A stretch of 64,000 nt of DNA from Teichococcus wenyumeiae (GCF_003696345.1 NZ_RFLX01000012.1:62001-126000), one strand, 5' to 3'; positions 30,866 to 42,111 are shown, counted from the stretch's first letter. A program made the numbers and translations. Notes: generated from the sequence alone by a model not told the origin.

Positions 30866-32635
30866 ATGCTCGGGCGCCTAGCCTCCCTGCTGCGCGACAG
30901 ATGGCGCGGACCGGAGACGGAGCAGGACGGCCTGCGGCTGTTCCGCCTGCTGGCCGAGAATGCCACCGACATGATCGTGCTGCTGGACCTGGATGGCACG
31001 CGCACCTACGTCTCCCCCGCCTGCCGGACGCTGCTGGGCTATGAGCCGGAGCAGCTGACGGGCGTTTCCACCTTCGTCTTCGTGCATCCCGAGGACCTCT
31101 CCCTGGTGCGGGAGCGGATGCGGGCCGTCGCCGCCGGCGAGGGCAACCGCCGTGGGGTGAACCGGATCATCCGTGCCGATGGCAGCATCGCCTGGGTGGA
31201 GGCCAGCCTCCGCCTGGTGCGCGACCCGGAGAGCGATGCACCGCTCGAGATCGTCTCCGTGGTGCGGGATGTCACGGAGCACAAGCAGAACGAAGCCCGC
31301 ATCGAGCAGATCGCCGCCACGGATTACCTGACCGGCCTGCCGAACCGCCGCGCCTTCCTGGCCGGGGTGGAGGCCATGCTGACGCGCGGCCTGCCCTGCG
31401 CGCTGCTGTTCATCGACCTCGACAACTTCAAGCCGGTCAATGACATCCACGGCCATTCCGCCGGCGATGCCGTGCTGATCGAGGCCGCCGCCCGGCTGCA
31501 GCAGGACACGCCGCCGGATGCGATGGTGGCACGGCTGGGCGGCGACGAATTCGCCGTGCTGCTGCCCGACGGCGCTCTGGCGGAAGGCGTGGCCGGGCAG
31601 ATCCTGCGCGCCTTCTCCGCCCCGGTGGTGGCGGAAGGGGTGGTGGCCGAGATCGGCGCCAGCATCGGCATCTCCCGCAGCCCGGAACAGGGGCAGGATA
31701 CCGAGAACCTGCTGCGCACGGCCGATATGGCGATGTACCACGCCAAGCGGGCCGGGGCCGGACGCTTCCTCTTCTTCACCCGCGATATGGAAGACGAGCT
31801 GCGGGAAAAGGCCGTCTTCAAGAGCCGGCTGAAGCAGGCAGTGGAGGGCGGCGAGATCGTGCCCTTCTACCAGCCGCTGGTGGACCTGCGCAGTGGCCGG
31901 CTGATCGGGATGGAGGTGCTGGCGCGCTGGCGCCACCCCGAGCGCGGCATCCTGGCACCCGCCGAGTTCATCGCCCATGCCGAGCATGGCGGATTGATCA
32001 CGCCCCTCTTCAAGAGCCTGCTGCGCCAAGCCTGCCAGGACGCCATCTCCTGGCCGGAGGGACTGAAGATCGCGGTCAATATGTCGCCGCGGCAGTTGCA
32101 GGACGCCTCCCTGGCCGGGGTGGTGCTGGATATCCTCTCGGCCTCCGGCCTCAGCCCGCTGCGGCTGGAGCTGGAAGTGACCGAGACGGGCATCGTGCAT
32201 GACCTCGGCACCGCCAAGCGGCTGCTGGGGCTGCTGCGGGAGGCGGGCATCCGCGTGGCGCTGGATGATTTCGGCACCGGCTATGCCAGCCTGCGCATGG
32301 TGAAGGAACTGGCGGTGGACCGGCTGAAGATCGACCGCTCCTTTGTCATGGCCCTGGCCTCGGCGCCGGAAAGCGGGCGCTATGTCTCGGCCATCATCGG
32401 GCTGGCACGGGCCCTGGGCCTCGGCACCACGGCCGAGGGCATCGAGGACGCCACCACCATGCGGCGCATCGCCGCCATGGGTTGCGACCTCGGCCAGGGC
32501 TATTTCTTCGGCCGCCCGCGCCCCCTGGAGGAACTGGCCCCCTGGCTGGCGCGGGCGGAACTGGGCGAGCGGGCGCTGCCGGAAGATGAACGGAGCGAAT
32601 CCAGGCTGCCGGCGCCCGGCCCCGCCCCGGTTTAG
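30866..32635 (+). CDS. PAS-GGDEF-EAL cyclic di-GMP enzyme
   Basis: This 589-residue protein has a PAS sensor (about 25-140, with ENATDMIVLLDLDG and FVHPEDLSLV), a GGDEF domain (about 150-310, signature RLGGDEFAVLL) and an EAL domain (about 325-575). The EAL motifs are kept: EVLARW, NMSPRQL, EVTETG, DDFGTGYASL, KIDRSF, AEGIE and LGQGYFFGRP, so phosphodiesterase activity is likely. The GGDEF motif is intact, but the inhibitory RxxD site upstream of it reads TPPD, so product feedback is probably lost. ATG 30866 follows GAAGGG; TTG 30857 is an alternative. No membrane helix is visible. Confidence 0.9.
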   Translation: MLGRLASLLRDRWRGPETEQDGLRLFRLLAENATDMIVLLDLDGTRTYVSPACRTLLGYEPEQLTGVSTFVFVHPEDLSLVRERMRAVAAGEGNRRGVNRIIRADGSIAWVEASLRLVRDPESDAPLEIVSVVRDVTEHKQNEARIEQIAATDYLTGLPNRRAFLAGVEAMLTRGLPCALLFIDLDNFKPVNDIHGHSAGDAVLIEAAARLQQDTPPDAMVARLGGDEFAVLLPDGALAEGVAGQILRAFSAPVVAEGVVAEIGASIGISRSPEQGQDTENLLRTADMAMYHAKRAGAGRFLFFTRDMEDELREKAVFKSRLKQAVEGGEIVPFYQPLVDLRSGRLIGMEVLARWRHPERGILAPAEFIAHAEHGGLITPLFKSLLRQACQDAISWPEGLKIAVNMSPRQLQDASLAGVVLDILSASGLSPLRLELEVTETGIVHDLGTAKRLLGLLREAGIRVALDDFGTGYASLRMVKELAVDRLKIDRSFVMALASAPESGRYVSAIIGLARALGLGTTAEGIEDATTMRRIAAMGCDLGQGYFFGRPRPLEELAPWLARAELGERALPEDERSESRLPAPGPAPV

Positions 32636-33510
32636 CGGGCCCTGAGCTCCGGGTTGCAGGACACGTCCTGCGCCATGAGCAGGTTGTGCAGCTCGGCACT
32701 CAGGCCAGCCGCCTCCGGTGCGCCGCTGCGGCGGCGGGAGGCCATCTCGTAAGCGCAGAACTGGTCCGTCGCCGCCACGGGGGCGCCATAGGTGAAGAAC
32801 AGCGACAGCTTGGACTGCTTGCCGCGCAACAGGCGCCAGCCCTCCTTGATGCCATGGGTCACCCGCGGCGCGCCCAGGCGCCGGTCGGCCCGCAGCAGCA
32901 GTGTCTCGAAGGGGTCGGCAAGCTGGCCCGCGTGGGAGAGCCGGATGTCAAAGAACACCACGTCGCCGGCCCGCGTCCGCAGGGTTTCCACCGCCCCTTC
33001 CAGCGGCGAGCGGGTATGGTGGGAACCGGGGCGGACCTGCAATCCATGCCCATCCTGGTCATGGTCCTGCAGGTAGATGCCGGCCCGGAAGACGGGGATG
33101 TCCCGGCTGGCATAATAGTCGCCTTCGAAGCAGCCGCCCTGGCTTTCCCCGGTATCCTTGTGCCACCAGCTCAGCATATTCATGTGCGCATCGCAGTTGC
33201 CGGTGAAGACCGGGTGGCGGCTGCCGGTGATGTCGCGGAAGACCTGCACAATGGCGGGATGGGCAAAGATCCAGCCCATCGCCGGCACGTGGCTGGAGGC
33301 ATGCGGCTGGTGCTTGCCGAGGCCTTCCCAGTTCCAGCGCCGGGCAAAATGCGCCAGCAGCGTCTGGCGCAGCCGCGCGACCTCCGCCGCCGACAGCAGC
33401 TGCGGCACGACCATGTAACCGTCCCGCGCCATCACGGCCCGCCGGGCGGCGGCATTCTGGGCTTCAGGACCGGCCGCACCCTGGTGCGGCGGCAGGGCAT
33501 CCGGCGTCAT
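32632..33510 (-). CDS. phytanoyl-CoA dioxygenase (PhyH) family protein
   Basis: PhyH proteins are Fe(II)/2-oxoglutarate dioxygenases that hydroxylate lipids and many secondary substrates. In this 292-residue protein the HxD iron motif is HKD in WWHKDTGESQGG, and the distal histidine is in IRLSHAGQLADPFETLLLR, with the 2-oxoglutarate arginine probably shortly after. AGIYLQDHDQDGHGLQVRPG is the typical PhyH strand. Its ATG overlaps the stop of the glycosyltransferase gene (ATGA), so the enzymes are co-translated. The substrate is unknown; a role in modifying a glycolipid or glycan is only inference. Confidence 0.82.
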   Translation of the reverse strand: MTPDALPPHQGAAGPEAQNAAARRAVMARDGYMVVPQLLSAAEVARLRQTLLAHFARRWNWEGLGKHQPHASSHVPAMGWIFAHPAIVQVFRDITGSRHPVFTGNCDAHMNMLSWWHKDTGESQGGCFEGDYYASRDIPVFRAGIYLQDHDQDGHGLQVRPGSHHTRSPLEGAVETLRTRAGDVVFFDIRLSHAGQLADPFETLLLRADRRLGAPRVTHGIKEGWRLLRGKQSKLSLFFTYGAPVAATDQFCAYEMASRRRSGAPEAAGLSAELHNLLMAQDVSCNPELRAR

Positions 33511-34739
33511 GGTCGTTCCTCATCCATTCGGTGCAGCAAAATGCTGGGGCTCAGCGGTTGGCGGTGCCAGTCACGCACGGCATGGTCCAGCACGGCCTGA
33601 TGGTGCCGGGCCGTCGTGGTCCAGTCGAAGCGCAGAGCGTGGCACCGCGTCGCGGCGCGATCCGGCATCTGGGCGAAGAGTTGCCGGACGGCGCTGACGA
33701 GTGCCTCCGGGCTGCGGTCGCGCATCAGCAATCCGGCTTCGGGGGCACAGACCACCTCCGGGCTGCCCCAGACGGGCGTGGCGATCACCGGCGTCCCGCA
33801 GGCATTCGCCTCCATCAGGACATTGGCGATCCCTTCCCGGTCCGAGCAGAGGACCATGGCATCGGCGGCGCCCATGGCGGTGCAAAGCGCCTGCTGCGGC
33901 AGCTCACCCAGAAAGGCGACACGCTCCGCCACCCCTTCCCGCTCCGCCTGGGCGCGGAGCTGCTGTTCCATCGGGCCGGCGCCGGCAATGGCCAGCCGCG
34001 TATCCGGCAGCCCCTGCAAGGCCGCGATGGCGATATGGTGCCCCTTGCGCGGGATCAGCGAGCCTACCGAGATCAAGGTGCGGCCGGTGAAGCCAAGCTG
34101 GCGCCGGGCCTCGCCACGGTCCCGCAGCGGCTGAAACAGCGCATGGTCCACGCCATGCAGCACGACTTCGGTTCCGGCGGCGGCGGGCTCGATCTCGATC
34201 ATGCGCCGGCGCAGCGCGTCGCAGACCGCGGTCAGGCCATGTGCCCGCCGGAGGGCCCAGCGGATCTGCGCGCGCGGCACGGGCAGGTCCGCGATCAGGC
34301 TGACATCGCTCCCGAAGGCGGTCATGACGAAAGGGCGCTGGAAGAAGGCCGACAGCAGGGCCGCCGCCACCCCGTCCGGATAAAGGTAGTAGGAATCGAT
34401 GACGTCGAAGTCGAAGCCTTCCCGCTTCAGCCGGGCCAGGAGCGGCACCAGCGAGGCCGCGATGGCATAAGGTGCCCAGGCGGCGCCAAGCTTCGGCACG
34501 GTCGCGAAGCGCGGGTGCCAGACCGAAAGATGATCCTGAATCTCATGGTGCGGAACATTGGAGTATTTCGCGTAGCGGCCGAAGAGTTCCTGCGAAAAAG
34601 GGAACCAGGGCACCGGCGCGACGGCTTCCAGCCCTGCCGGATCATTGGCTGAAAGATGAAGCAGGCGATGCTTCAGAAAAACGCCATGCGCCGGCTGCCT
34701 GATGTTGGGCATCAAGGACGACAGTGAAAGGATCTTCAT
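33507..34739 (-). CDS. GT4-family glycosyltransferase
   Basis: This 410-residue protein is a GT-B glycosyltransferase of the GT4 type. The N-terminal domain has a PNIRQPAHGVFLKHRL start and DVIDSYYLYPDGVAA. The C-terminal domain has LISVGSLIPRKGHH, RLAIAGAGPMEQQLR, RVAFLGELP, and the EX7E motif in DREGIANVLMEANACGTPVI, which binds the nucleotide sugar. No signal or membrane helix is seen. It is the first gene of a pair with the PhyH gene, behind an AT-rich upstream region. The acceptor is unknown. Confidence 0.87.
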   Translation of the reverse strand: MKILSLSSLMPNIRQPAHGVFLKHRLLHLSANDPAGLEAVAPVPWFPFSQELFGRYAKYSNVPHHEIQDHLSVWHPRFATVPKLGAAWAPYAIAASLVPLLARLKREGFDFDVIDSYYLYPDGVAAALLSAFFQRPFVMTAFGSDVSLIADLPVPRAQIRWALRRAHGLTAVCDALRRRMIEIEPAAAGTEVVLHGVDHALFQPLRDRGEARRQLGFTGRTLISVGSLIPRKGHHIAIAALQGLPDTRLAIAGAGPMEQQLRAQAEREGVAERVAFLGELPQQALCTAMGAADAMVLCSDREGIANVLMEANACGTPVIATPVWGSPEVVCAPEAGLLMRDRSPEALVSAVRQLFAQMPDRAATRCHALRFDWTTTARHHQAVLDHAVRDWHRQPLSPSILLHRMDEERP

Positions 34740-35085
34740 TTCTGAATGAAATCCTTATCCACGTGCAATTTCCTCTCCCCAACAGCGAATATTCGCGGTC
34801 AATGGCAGAAGCGTTTTCATGCCATGAATATCGCTGCATCATTGTGGTTTAGCGATATTGTTATCCACTGATTTGGCCGCGAATTTCAAGAGTTTTTTCG
34901 TCAACGAAACAGTATTTCGTCGCGTTTTCCCCATGCAGGATCATTTTTGATCCCATCTCGCCCAACTGGCGGAAGGTCGATCAAGACCTAGTGGCGGGCA
35001 GATAGGCCGTGGAGGTGGCCAAGGCCTGCCGTTCCCTCGACATGCGCGGTGGTGCTGGCCCGCGGCAGCGGAGGCGCCGGCCTCC
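34740..35085. other. 346-base intergenic region, AT-rich near the glycosyltransferase
   Basis: No gene is seen here. Bases 34740-34930 are clearly AT-richer than their surroundings. On the minus strand, TTGAAA (34889-34884) and GATAAC (34865-34860) with an 18-base spacer form a possible promoter for the glycosyltransferase pair, giving a leader of about 115 bases. TTTCGTC occurs twice (near 34896 and 34915) in direct orientation. Bases 34931-35085 have normal composition and hold nothing recognised. Confidence 0.4.
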
Positions 35086-36465
35086 CTATCCCAGGATGGT
35101 GCGGTTCCGCCCGGCCTTCTTGGCGGCATAGAGCGCCTTATCCGCCCGCTCCATCAGATGGGTATAGTCCGGGTGCCCGTCGAAAACCGCCACGCCGATG
35201 GAGGTGGTGACGCGCAGGCTCCGCTCCTCCCCCACCGAGAAGTGGCAGGCCTCAACCGCGGTGCGGATGCGCTCGGCGGTGCGCATGGCCAGGTTGGCGT
35301 CGGCTTCCACCAGCAGCACCAGGAATTCCTCGCCCCCATAGCGGAAGACGAAATCGCTGAGCCGCACGGCATCCATGATCAGCTCCGCCCCGCGGCTGAG
35401 CACCACATCGCCGCCCGAATGGCCGAAGGTGTCGTTGATGGACTTGAAGTGGTCGAAGTCGATCATCAGCGCCGCGAAGCCGCGCCCGCTCTGCGTCGCC
35501 AGCGCGATCTCACGCGCGAAGATGGAGGGCATGAAGCGGCGGTTGAGCGTGCGGGTCAGCGCATCCCGCCCATTCTCCAGCCCGATCACGGCCTGGAAGG
35601 CATCGCCGATCAGGAACTTGATGTCATTGGCATGCGCCTGCAGCCGTTGCAGCGCGGCGCCGATGCCGTTGCCACGCTCGATTCCCGGCAGGATCTCCTC
35701 GTCGATCTCCCGCATCAGCTGGATGATGCGTTGCAGCGCCGGAATGCCGCCGAACATGACGCTGGCGCGGTGCTGCATCCAGAGGCCGAATTCGGAACGG
35801 CCGATGGGTTGCAGCCGCGTCGCCTCGTTCCGGCCGGCGACGGCGAAGAGCAGCGATTGCAGCCATTCCAGCAGCGCCGCCCGCTGCGCCTCCCGCTCCA
35901 GCGAAGCATCCTGGCCGAGGGAGAAGAGGCGATAGGCTTCCTCGTTCCGCGTGGCGCGCTCGGTGCCCTGGATAAAGGCGGTGGCCATCAGTTCCATGGC
36001 GAGGTCGAGGATATGGCTGACATAGCTCAGCGTCTCGACCAGCGCGTCGCGCGGCAGGCTGGTCTGGCTGAGGCAGCGGGCGATGCCGCCCTTCAGCACC
36101 CGCGCGCCGCGCGTGACGAGATGCAGCGGCACGCGGATGCGGGCATGCACTTCCCCGACCCGCCGTTGCAGCCGGGCCGCATCGGCGAATTCCGGCGCCG
36201 CGTCCGGCGGAAAGAGATCGACCAGCCAGCGCTGGAGGGAGCGGCTGAGCCGGTGGCTGACCAGCTCATGCGACAGCATGGCGGCCGCCTCAGGGTCCTT
36301 CAGCAGCGTGTCGTAGAACAGCGCGGTCAGCATGCCAGCCTCGCGCGCCACGATCTCCGCGATGTGCCTGCGCAGTTCTTCCGGGATCGAACCGTTCAGG
36401 CTTTCCCACTCCCATCGCGACGCCGCCGCTTCATCAGGCAGGTCGGACGCGAGGGGAGCATTCAT
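35086..36465 (-). CDS. dosC: globin-coupled (haem oxygen sensor) diguanylate cyclase, DosC-like
   Basis: This 459-residue protein aligns along its length with E. coli DosC/YddV: an N-terminal sensor globin, a middle helical domain (NEEAYRLFSL; FGLWMQHRASVMFGGI) and a C-terminal GGDEF domain. The proximal haem histidine is His107 in GEVHARIRVP. Tyr51 and Leu73 line up with the distal Tyr43 and Leu65 of YddV, which stabilise bound oxygen. The cyclase signature is YGGEEF and the inhibitory site RLSD is intact. It should make c-di-GMP in response to oxygen or another haem ligand. No DosP-type partner is adjacent. Confidence 0.9.
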   Translation of the reverse strand: MNAPLASDLPDEAAASRWEWESLNGSIPEELRRHIAEIVAREAGMLTALFYDTLLKDPEAAAMLSHELVSHRLSRSLQRWLVDLFPPDAAPEFADAARLQRRVGEVHARIRVPLHLVTRGARVLKGGIARCLSQTSLPRDALVETLSYVSHILDLAMELMATAFIQGTERATRNEEAYRLFSLGQDASLEREAQRAALLEWLQSLLFAVAGRNEATRLQPIGRSEFGLWMQHRASVMFGGIPALQRIIQLMREIDEEILPGIERGNGIGAALQRLQAHANDIKFLIGDAFQAVIGLENGRDALTRTLNRRFMPSIFAREIALATQSGRGFAALMIDFDHFKSINDTFGHSGGDVVLSRGAELIMDAVRLSDFVFRYGGEEFLVLLVEADANLAMRTAERIRTAVEACHFSVGEERSLRVTTSIGVAVFDGHPDYTHLMERADKALYAAKKAGRNRTILG

Positions 36466-36561
36466 CAGAAACCGGTCACTGCGATGTGGGAGGCGCCTTC
36501 TAGCATTACCCGGGCTAAAATCTATCCCACTCCCGGTTGATGCCGGCGGGGGTCTTCTATC

Positions 36562-37112
36562 TCACTGGTGCTGCTGTGCCAGCGGCGGCAGCGGGCGCAG
36601 GCTCTCGAAGACCATCATCGGATGGCCCTGGTGGATGAAGCGGTCGCATTCCCGCAGCCCCAGATCGGCCAGCACGGCGCGGGAGGCCAGGTTGCTCTCG
36701 CGCGCCACGGCGATGATGCGCGCCAGCCCGGCGGCATGGCCGAAAGCCAGCGCCGCCCGTGCCGCTTCCCGCGCATAGCCCTTGCCGCGCGACCAGGGCC
36801 AGAGCGCGAAGCGCAGTGCGATGCCGCGCCCGTCCGGCCGCTCCATCAGGCCCACGATGCCCAGGAAGGCATCGTCCTCCGCCCGGTGCACCGCCCAGGT
36901 GCCGTAGCCGCGCACCGCCCAGAAGGCGATGTCGTCCTGCAATTCCTCGGTGGTGCGCTCGGCCGTGCGGGTGCCGTGCAGCATGAGGCCGAAGGCGGCC
37001 TCATCCCCTTTCAGGCGGATGAGGTCCCCCAGATGCGCGGGACAGACGGGGCGCAGGACCAGCCGGTCCGTGCGCACCGCATGGGAGGCATCGCCCCCCC
37101 AGCCGCCGTCCA

Positions 37113-37113
<1 letters not shown>
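36562..37113 (-). CDS. GNAT-family N-acetyltransferase (RimJ/RimL type)
   Basis: This 183-residue protein fits the RimJ/RimL-like acetyltransferases. It starts with TDRLVLRPVCPAHLGDLIRL, shows GIVGLMERPDGRGIALRFAL and the acetyl-CoA loop SRGKGYAREAARAALAFG, and ends with NLASRAVLADLGLRECDRF. Members acetylate protein N termini or small molecules; the substrate is unknown. I chose ATG 37113, which overlaps the ettA stop (TGATG), over a GTG one codon earlier. It is coupled to ettA. Confidence 0.83.
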
Positions 37114-38789
<1,676 letters not shown>

Positions 38790-38867
38790 GGCGCGACACT
38801 ATTCCGGCGAGAGGTTCGGCCCCGGTTCTAGCCACCAGGGCGCCGAACGCCAAGGCGGAAGCGGGAT

Positions 38868-40469
38868 TCAGGCCGCCGCGGGCCCTTCCTCCACAGCTTC
38901 CCGCACCTGATCGCGGCCGGCGCGCTTGGCGATATAGAGGGCGCTGTCGGCCCGCAGCAGCAGGCTGCCCAACCCTTCCCCCGGCCGCCGCAGGGCCACG
39001 CCGAAGCTGGCCGCCAGATGGCCGCCGGGCAGCGTGAAGTCGGGGCGGATGCCCCGCAGCGCCTGCCGCAGCCGCTCGGCCAGGGCCAGGGCCTCGGCAC
39101 GGCCCAGCCCCGGCAGGACGATGGCGAATTCCTCGCCGCCCAGGCGGCCAAAGAGGTCATGACCCCGCAGCAGCGACTGGCAGCGCTGGGTCACCAGGCG
39201 CAGCACTGCGTCGCCCCCGGCATGGCCGGCGCAGTCGTTGATCGACTTGAAGTGATCGAGGTCGAAGGTCACCAGCGCGAAGGGTTGCCCGGTGCCCCGC
39301 CCCGCCGCCAGGGCTGCCTCCGCCCTGTCCAGGAAGCCGCGCCGGTTGGCGATGCCGGTGAGGGAATCCGTCTCCGCCTGCCGCCGCAGCTGTTCCGTCC
39401 GTTCCGCGACCCGGTGTTCCAGGCTCTGGTTGGCCTCGGCCAGGGCCCATTCGGCTTCCCGCCTTTCGCTGACCACCGCCATCAGCGTCAGGATGTTCAT
39501 GCCGCAGAGCACGATCAGCATCCCGGCCGATTGCATCGGGTTGACCGCCCCGGGCGACTGGAAGGGCCCCAGCCCCATCACGGTGCCGGCCGAGGCAATG
39601 ACGCAGATGAAGGTCAGCAGCGTATAGGCGGCACGCAGCGAGATGCGTAGCGCGATCCAGGAGAGCGGCACCGCCAGCAGGAAGACCAGCTGCGCCGAGG
39701 GCAGGCGCTGCGGCATCTCCACCGAAAAGACCAGCGCGGCCAGCCCCGCAGTGGCCAGCCAGACGGCGCCATCCAGCAACAGCATCCGGCTGCCGGTGCC
39801 GCGCCCCGGCACCGGGGGCATGCGCTCCAGCCCCAGCCACAGCACCAGGGACGGCGTGAAATAGAAGGTGCCGCCGGCATCGCAGAGCAGCCAGGCGCCC
39901 CAGGCCGCGCTGCCGCTGTGCCACGGCAGCCCGCCCAGCAGCAGCAGGGCCAGGGTGCCGATGGTGGCGGTGACCAGCGCATGCAGCAGCACCGCGCCCA
40001 GGATAAAGGCCATGACGCCGCTGAAGCGGGTGAACAGGCCTGTCTCCGGCCGCAGCCGGCGCATCAGCATCACGCCGGCCAGCGGCCCCAGCGCATTGCC
40101 GACGGATACCGCCGCCGCCACGCCCGGCGCCGCGCCGAAGACCAGCGCATTGACCACGAAGGAGCCCAGGAAGATGCCGGGCACCAGCCGCCGCCCGCCC
40201 AGCATGCAGGCCGTGGCGGCGATGCCGGAGGGCAGCCAGATGGGCGCGGGGAACAGGCCGAAGACCGAGAAGAAATACCCCACCGCGCAGCCCAGCCCCA
40301 GATAGGCCAGGGCGACGGAGAGGTTCATCATCACCCAGAAGGAGGCGCTGCGCCGCTGGCACCAGCCCGGCAGCCATGGCTCGGGCCGGGGTTGAGCGCC
40401 ACGCCGCGGCAGCCAGGACAGGCCCATGGCCGCCTTGGGAGCAACGCTTTCCTGCATCGTTGAAGACAT
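38868..40469 (-). CDS. MASE1-GGDEF diguanylate cyclase
   Basis: This 533-residue membrane protein has eight or more hydrophobic helices over about residues 45-350, with the MASE1-like stretch PAPIWLPSGIAATACMLGG. A short coiled coil (about 350-375) leads to a GGDEF domain with DSLTGIANRRGF, FDLDHFKSIND and the signature RLGGEEFAIVL. The RxxD inhibitory site is RGHD, intact. It should make c-di-GMP in response to a signal sensed in the membrane. A TATAAT-like hexamer (40576-40571, minus strand) between the tRNA gene and this gene may be part of its promoter. Confidence 0.88.
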   Translation of the reverse strand: MSSTMQESVAPKAAMGLSWLPRRGAQPRPEPWLPGWCQRRSASFWVMMNLSVALAYLGLGCAVGYFFSVFGLFPAPIWLPSGIAATACMLGGRRLVPGIFLGSFVVNALVFGAAPGVAAAVSVGNALGPLAGVMLMRRLRPETGLFTRFSGVMAFILGAVLLHALVTATIGTLALLLLGGLPWHSGSAAWGAWLLCDAGGTFYFTPSLVLWLGLERMPPVPGRGTGSRMLLLDGAVWLATAGLAALVFSVEMPQRLPSAQLVFLLAVPLSWIALRISLRAAYTLLTFICVIASAGTVMGLGPFQSPGAVNPMQSAGMLIVLCGMNILTLMAVVSERREAEWALAEANQSLEHRVAERTEQLRRQAETDSLTGIANRRGFLDRAEAALAAGRGTGQPFALVTFDLDHFKSINDCAGHAGGDAVLRLVTQRCQSLLRGHDLFGRLGGEEFAIVLPGLGRAEALALAERLRQALRGIRPDFTLPGGHLAASFGVALRRPGEGLGSLLLRADSALYIAKRAGRDQVREAVEEGPAAA

Positions 40470-40588
40470 AAACTGCCCCGACCCGTCGCCGCGTCGGCGG
40501 CGTCAGAATCTCCGCGAAGCGCGCTTTCGTTGCAAGCACGATCACGAAAAGCGGAGGGCAGAATCACTATATTATAAAGGAAGCCCCA

Positions 40589-40662
40589 TGCGCCCGGCAG
40601 GACTTGAACCCGCAACCAAGCCGTTATGAGCGGCCCGCTCTAACCAATTGAGCTACAGGCGC
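40589..40662 (-). tRNA. tRNA with CAU anticodon, probably tRNA-Ile2
   Basis: A 74-base cloverleaf can be drawn: a 7-bp acceptor stem (GCGCCTG with CGGGCGC, one G-T pair), a D arm GAGC-type, an anticodon arm GCCGCTCATAACGGC with CAT, a short variable loop and a T arm with TTCAAGT. The CCA end is not encoded. CAT could be elongator Met or Ile2; the stretch CTTGGTTGC-GGTTCAAGTCC resembles E. coli tRNA-Ile2 far more than Met, so lysidine-modified Ile2 is favoured. It is not initiator tRNA. Confidence 0.9.
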
Positions 40663-40720
40663 TTGGAGATACCCGCTTGCTAGACCGTCACGGGACGAAT
40701 CGCCAGAGGGGGTGGGGCAT

Positions 40721-41932
40721 TCAACGTGCCAGGAAGGCCCGAATGGCATCGGATGCCTGGGCGATATCCACCACGCCCTCCAGATGCCCCTGGGGGCCTT
40801 TCAGTTCCACCATCTCCACCGGCTGGTTCAGGCGGCGCAGGGTGTCCGTCATTTCCTGCGCGTATTCCACGGGAAACACCCGGTCCTTGGCCGAGGGCAG
40901 CACCAGCCATCTGGCACGGCTGCGGGAGAGCGCGGCCTCGGTGCCGTCGTATTCGTTCAGGAAGAGCTGGTTGGCGCGGGTCAGGTAGAGGAAGGAATTA
41001 GCGTCCGAGACCCTGGCGCGGGCGGCGGCGGCATCCTCCAGCCATTGCTCCACGGCGAAGCGGTCGCCGATGCGGCGCGTGGGGTCCTGGCCCTCCGCCG
41101 GGCGGCGGCCGAATTCCCGCGCCCATCCGCGGTCGCGCGAATGCAGGGTGACGATGCGCAGCGCCTCCGTCAGCCCTTGCAGCGGCGGCTGGCGGCCCTG
41201 GGCGTAATAGTCGCCATTGCGCCAGTTGGGGTCCATGCGGATCGGCGCTTCCCAGATATCCAGCCAGCCCAGCAGCCAGGCATCGATCTCGCCGGTGCCG
41301 ATGGCCGGCATGGCGCGCTCCACCCAGTCCGGATAGGCGGCGGCCCATTCCACCGTCTGCAACGCGCCCATGCTGCCGCCGGCCACCAGGGCCAGCTTCT
41401 TCACCCCCAGGCTCTCCAGCAGCAGCTTCTGCACTTCCACGAAGTCGCGGATAGAGACGACGGGGAAATCCATCCCATAGGGGCGGCCGGTGGCGGGATT
41501 GACCGAGGCCGGGCCGGTGGTGGTGGTGCGCGCGTCCCGCGCGTTCAGGTTGGCCAGGCAGTCGGAGGCCACAACAAAGAAGCGGTTCGTGTCGATCGGC
41601 TTGCCGGGGCCGATGATGGCGTCCCAGTAGCCCGGCGCCTCTCCGGCGGCATAGCGGCCGAAGGCATGGCTGTTGCCGGTGAAGAAATGCTCGATCAGCA
41701 CGGCATTGTCGCCCGCCGCGTTCAGCGTGCCGGCGGTCTGGTAGCCGATGCGCCCGGTGGCGAGGTTGGCGCCGCCACGGGTGCGATAATTGGCGAATTC
41801 GAAGACCTTCTTCTCGACCAGCAGCTCCGGCGCCGCGGCGGCCGTGGGCGCGGTGGCGGTCTGCGCCGGCGCGTGCCGCGGCAGCAGGCTGGACAGGGCT
41901 GTCGCGGTCAGCAGGATTCGACGCGTGATCAT
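40721..41932 (-). CDS. exported MetX-like alpha/beta-hydrolase
   Basis: The product resembles homoserine O-acetyltransferase (MetX) in fold and motifs but is made with a signal peptide ([15 protein letters not shown]...HAPAQ). The nucleophile serine is in [13 protein letters not shown], the acid in [12 protein letters not shown] and the histidine in [31 protein letters not shown]-type sequence matches MetX-like proteins. Export makes a methionine-pathway role unlikely, as acetyl-CoA is not in the periplasm; a hydrolase acting on an unknown ester is more probable. The ATG at 41932 was chosen for the signal peptide; the frame extends upstream to 42016. Confidence 0.8.
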   Translation of the reverse strand: MITRRILLTATALSSLLPRHAPAQTATAPTAAAAPELLVEKKVFEFANYRTRGGANLATGRIGYQTAGTLNAAGDNAVLIEHFFTGNSHAFGRYAAGEAPGYWDAIIGPGKPIDTNRFFVVASDCLANLNARDARTTTTGPASVNPATGRPYGMDFPVVSIRDFVEVQKLLLESLGVKKLALVAGGSMGALQTVEWAAAYPDWVERAMPAIGTGEIDAWLLGWLDIWEAPIRMDPNWRNGDYYAQGRQPPLQGLTEALRIVTLHSRDRGWAREFGRRPAEGQDPTRRIGDRFAVEQWLEDAAAARARVSDANSFLYLTRANQLFLNEYDGTEAALSRSRARWLVLPSAKDRVFPVEYAQEMTDTLRRLNQPVEMVELKGPQGHLEGVVDIAQASDAIRAFLAR

Positions 41933-42111
41933 GCGGCTTCCTTCTCCCCACCGCGCGGGACCGGCGGCCCGCGCCTGATGCCCGTCATGGTGCCCCCAGC
42001 ATTGCGCCAGCCGCAAGGGGCCGGCCTGTGCGAATGGACGCCCGGCGCGCCCCCTGCTACAGCGCGCACAGCCTGCGACCCAGCCACAGCAATGATTGGA
42101 TGGCCACCACG

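Noticed and set aside
34740-34930. AT-rich patch as the edge of a genomic island.
   Set aside because: No integrase, tRNA junction or direct repeat is nearby and the flanking genes have normal composition; a promoter region explains it better.
40589-40662. Reading the CAU tRNA as initiator or elongator tRNA-Met.
   Set aside because: The first acceptor pair is a normal G-C, unlike the initiator, and the variable and T arms resemble tRNA-Ile2; elongator Met is not fully excluded.
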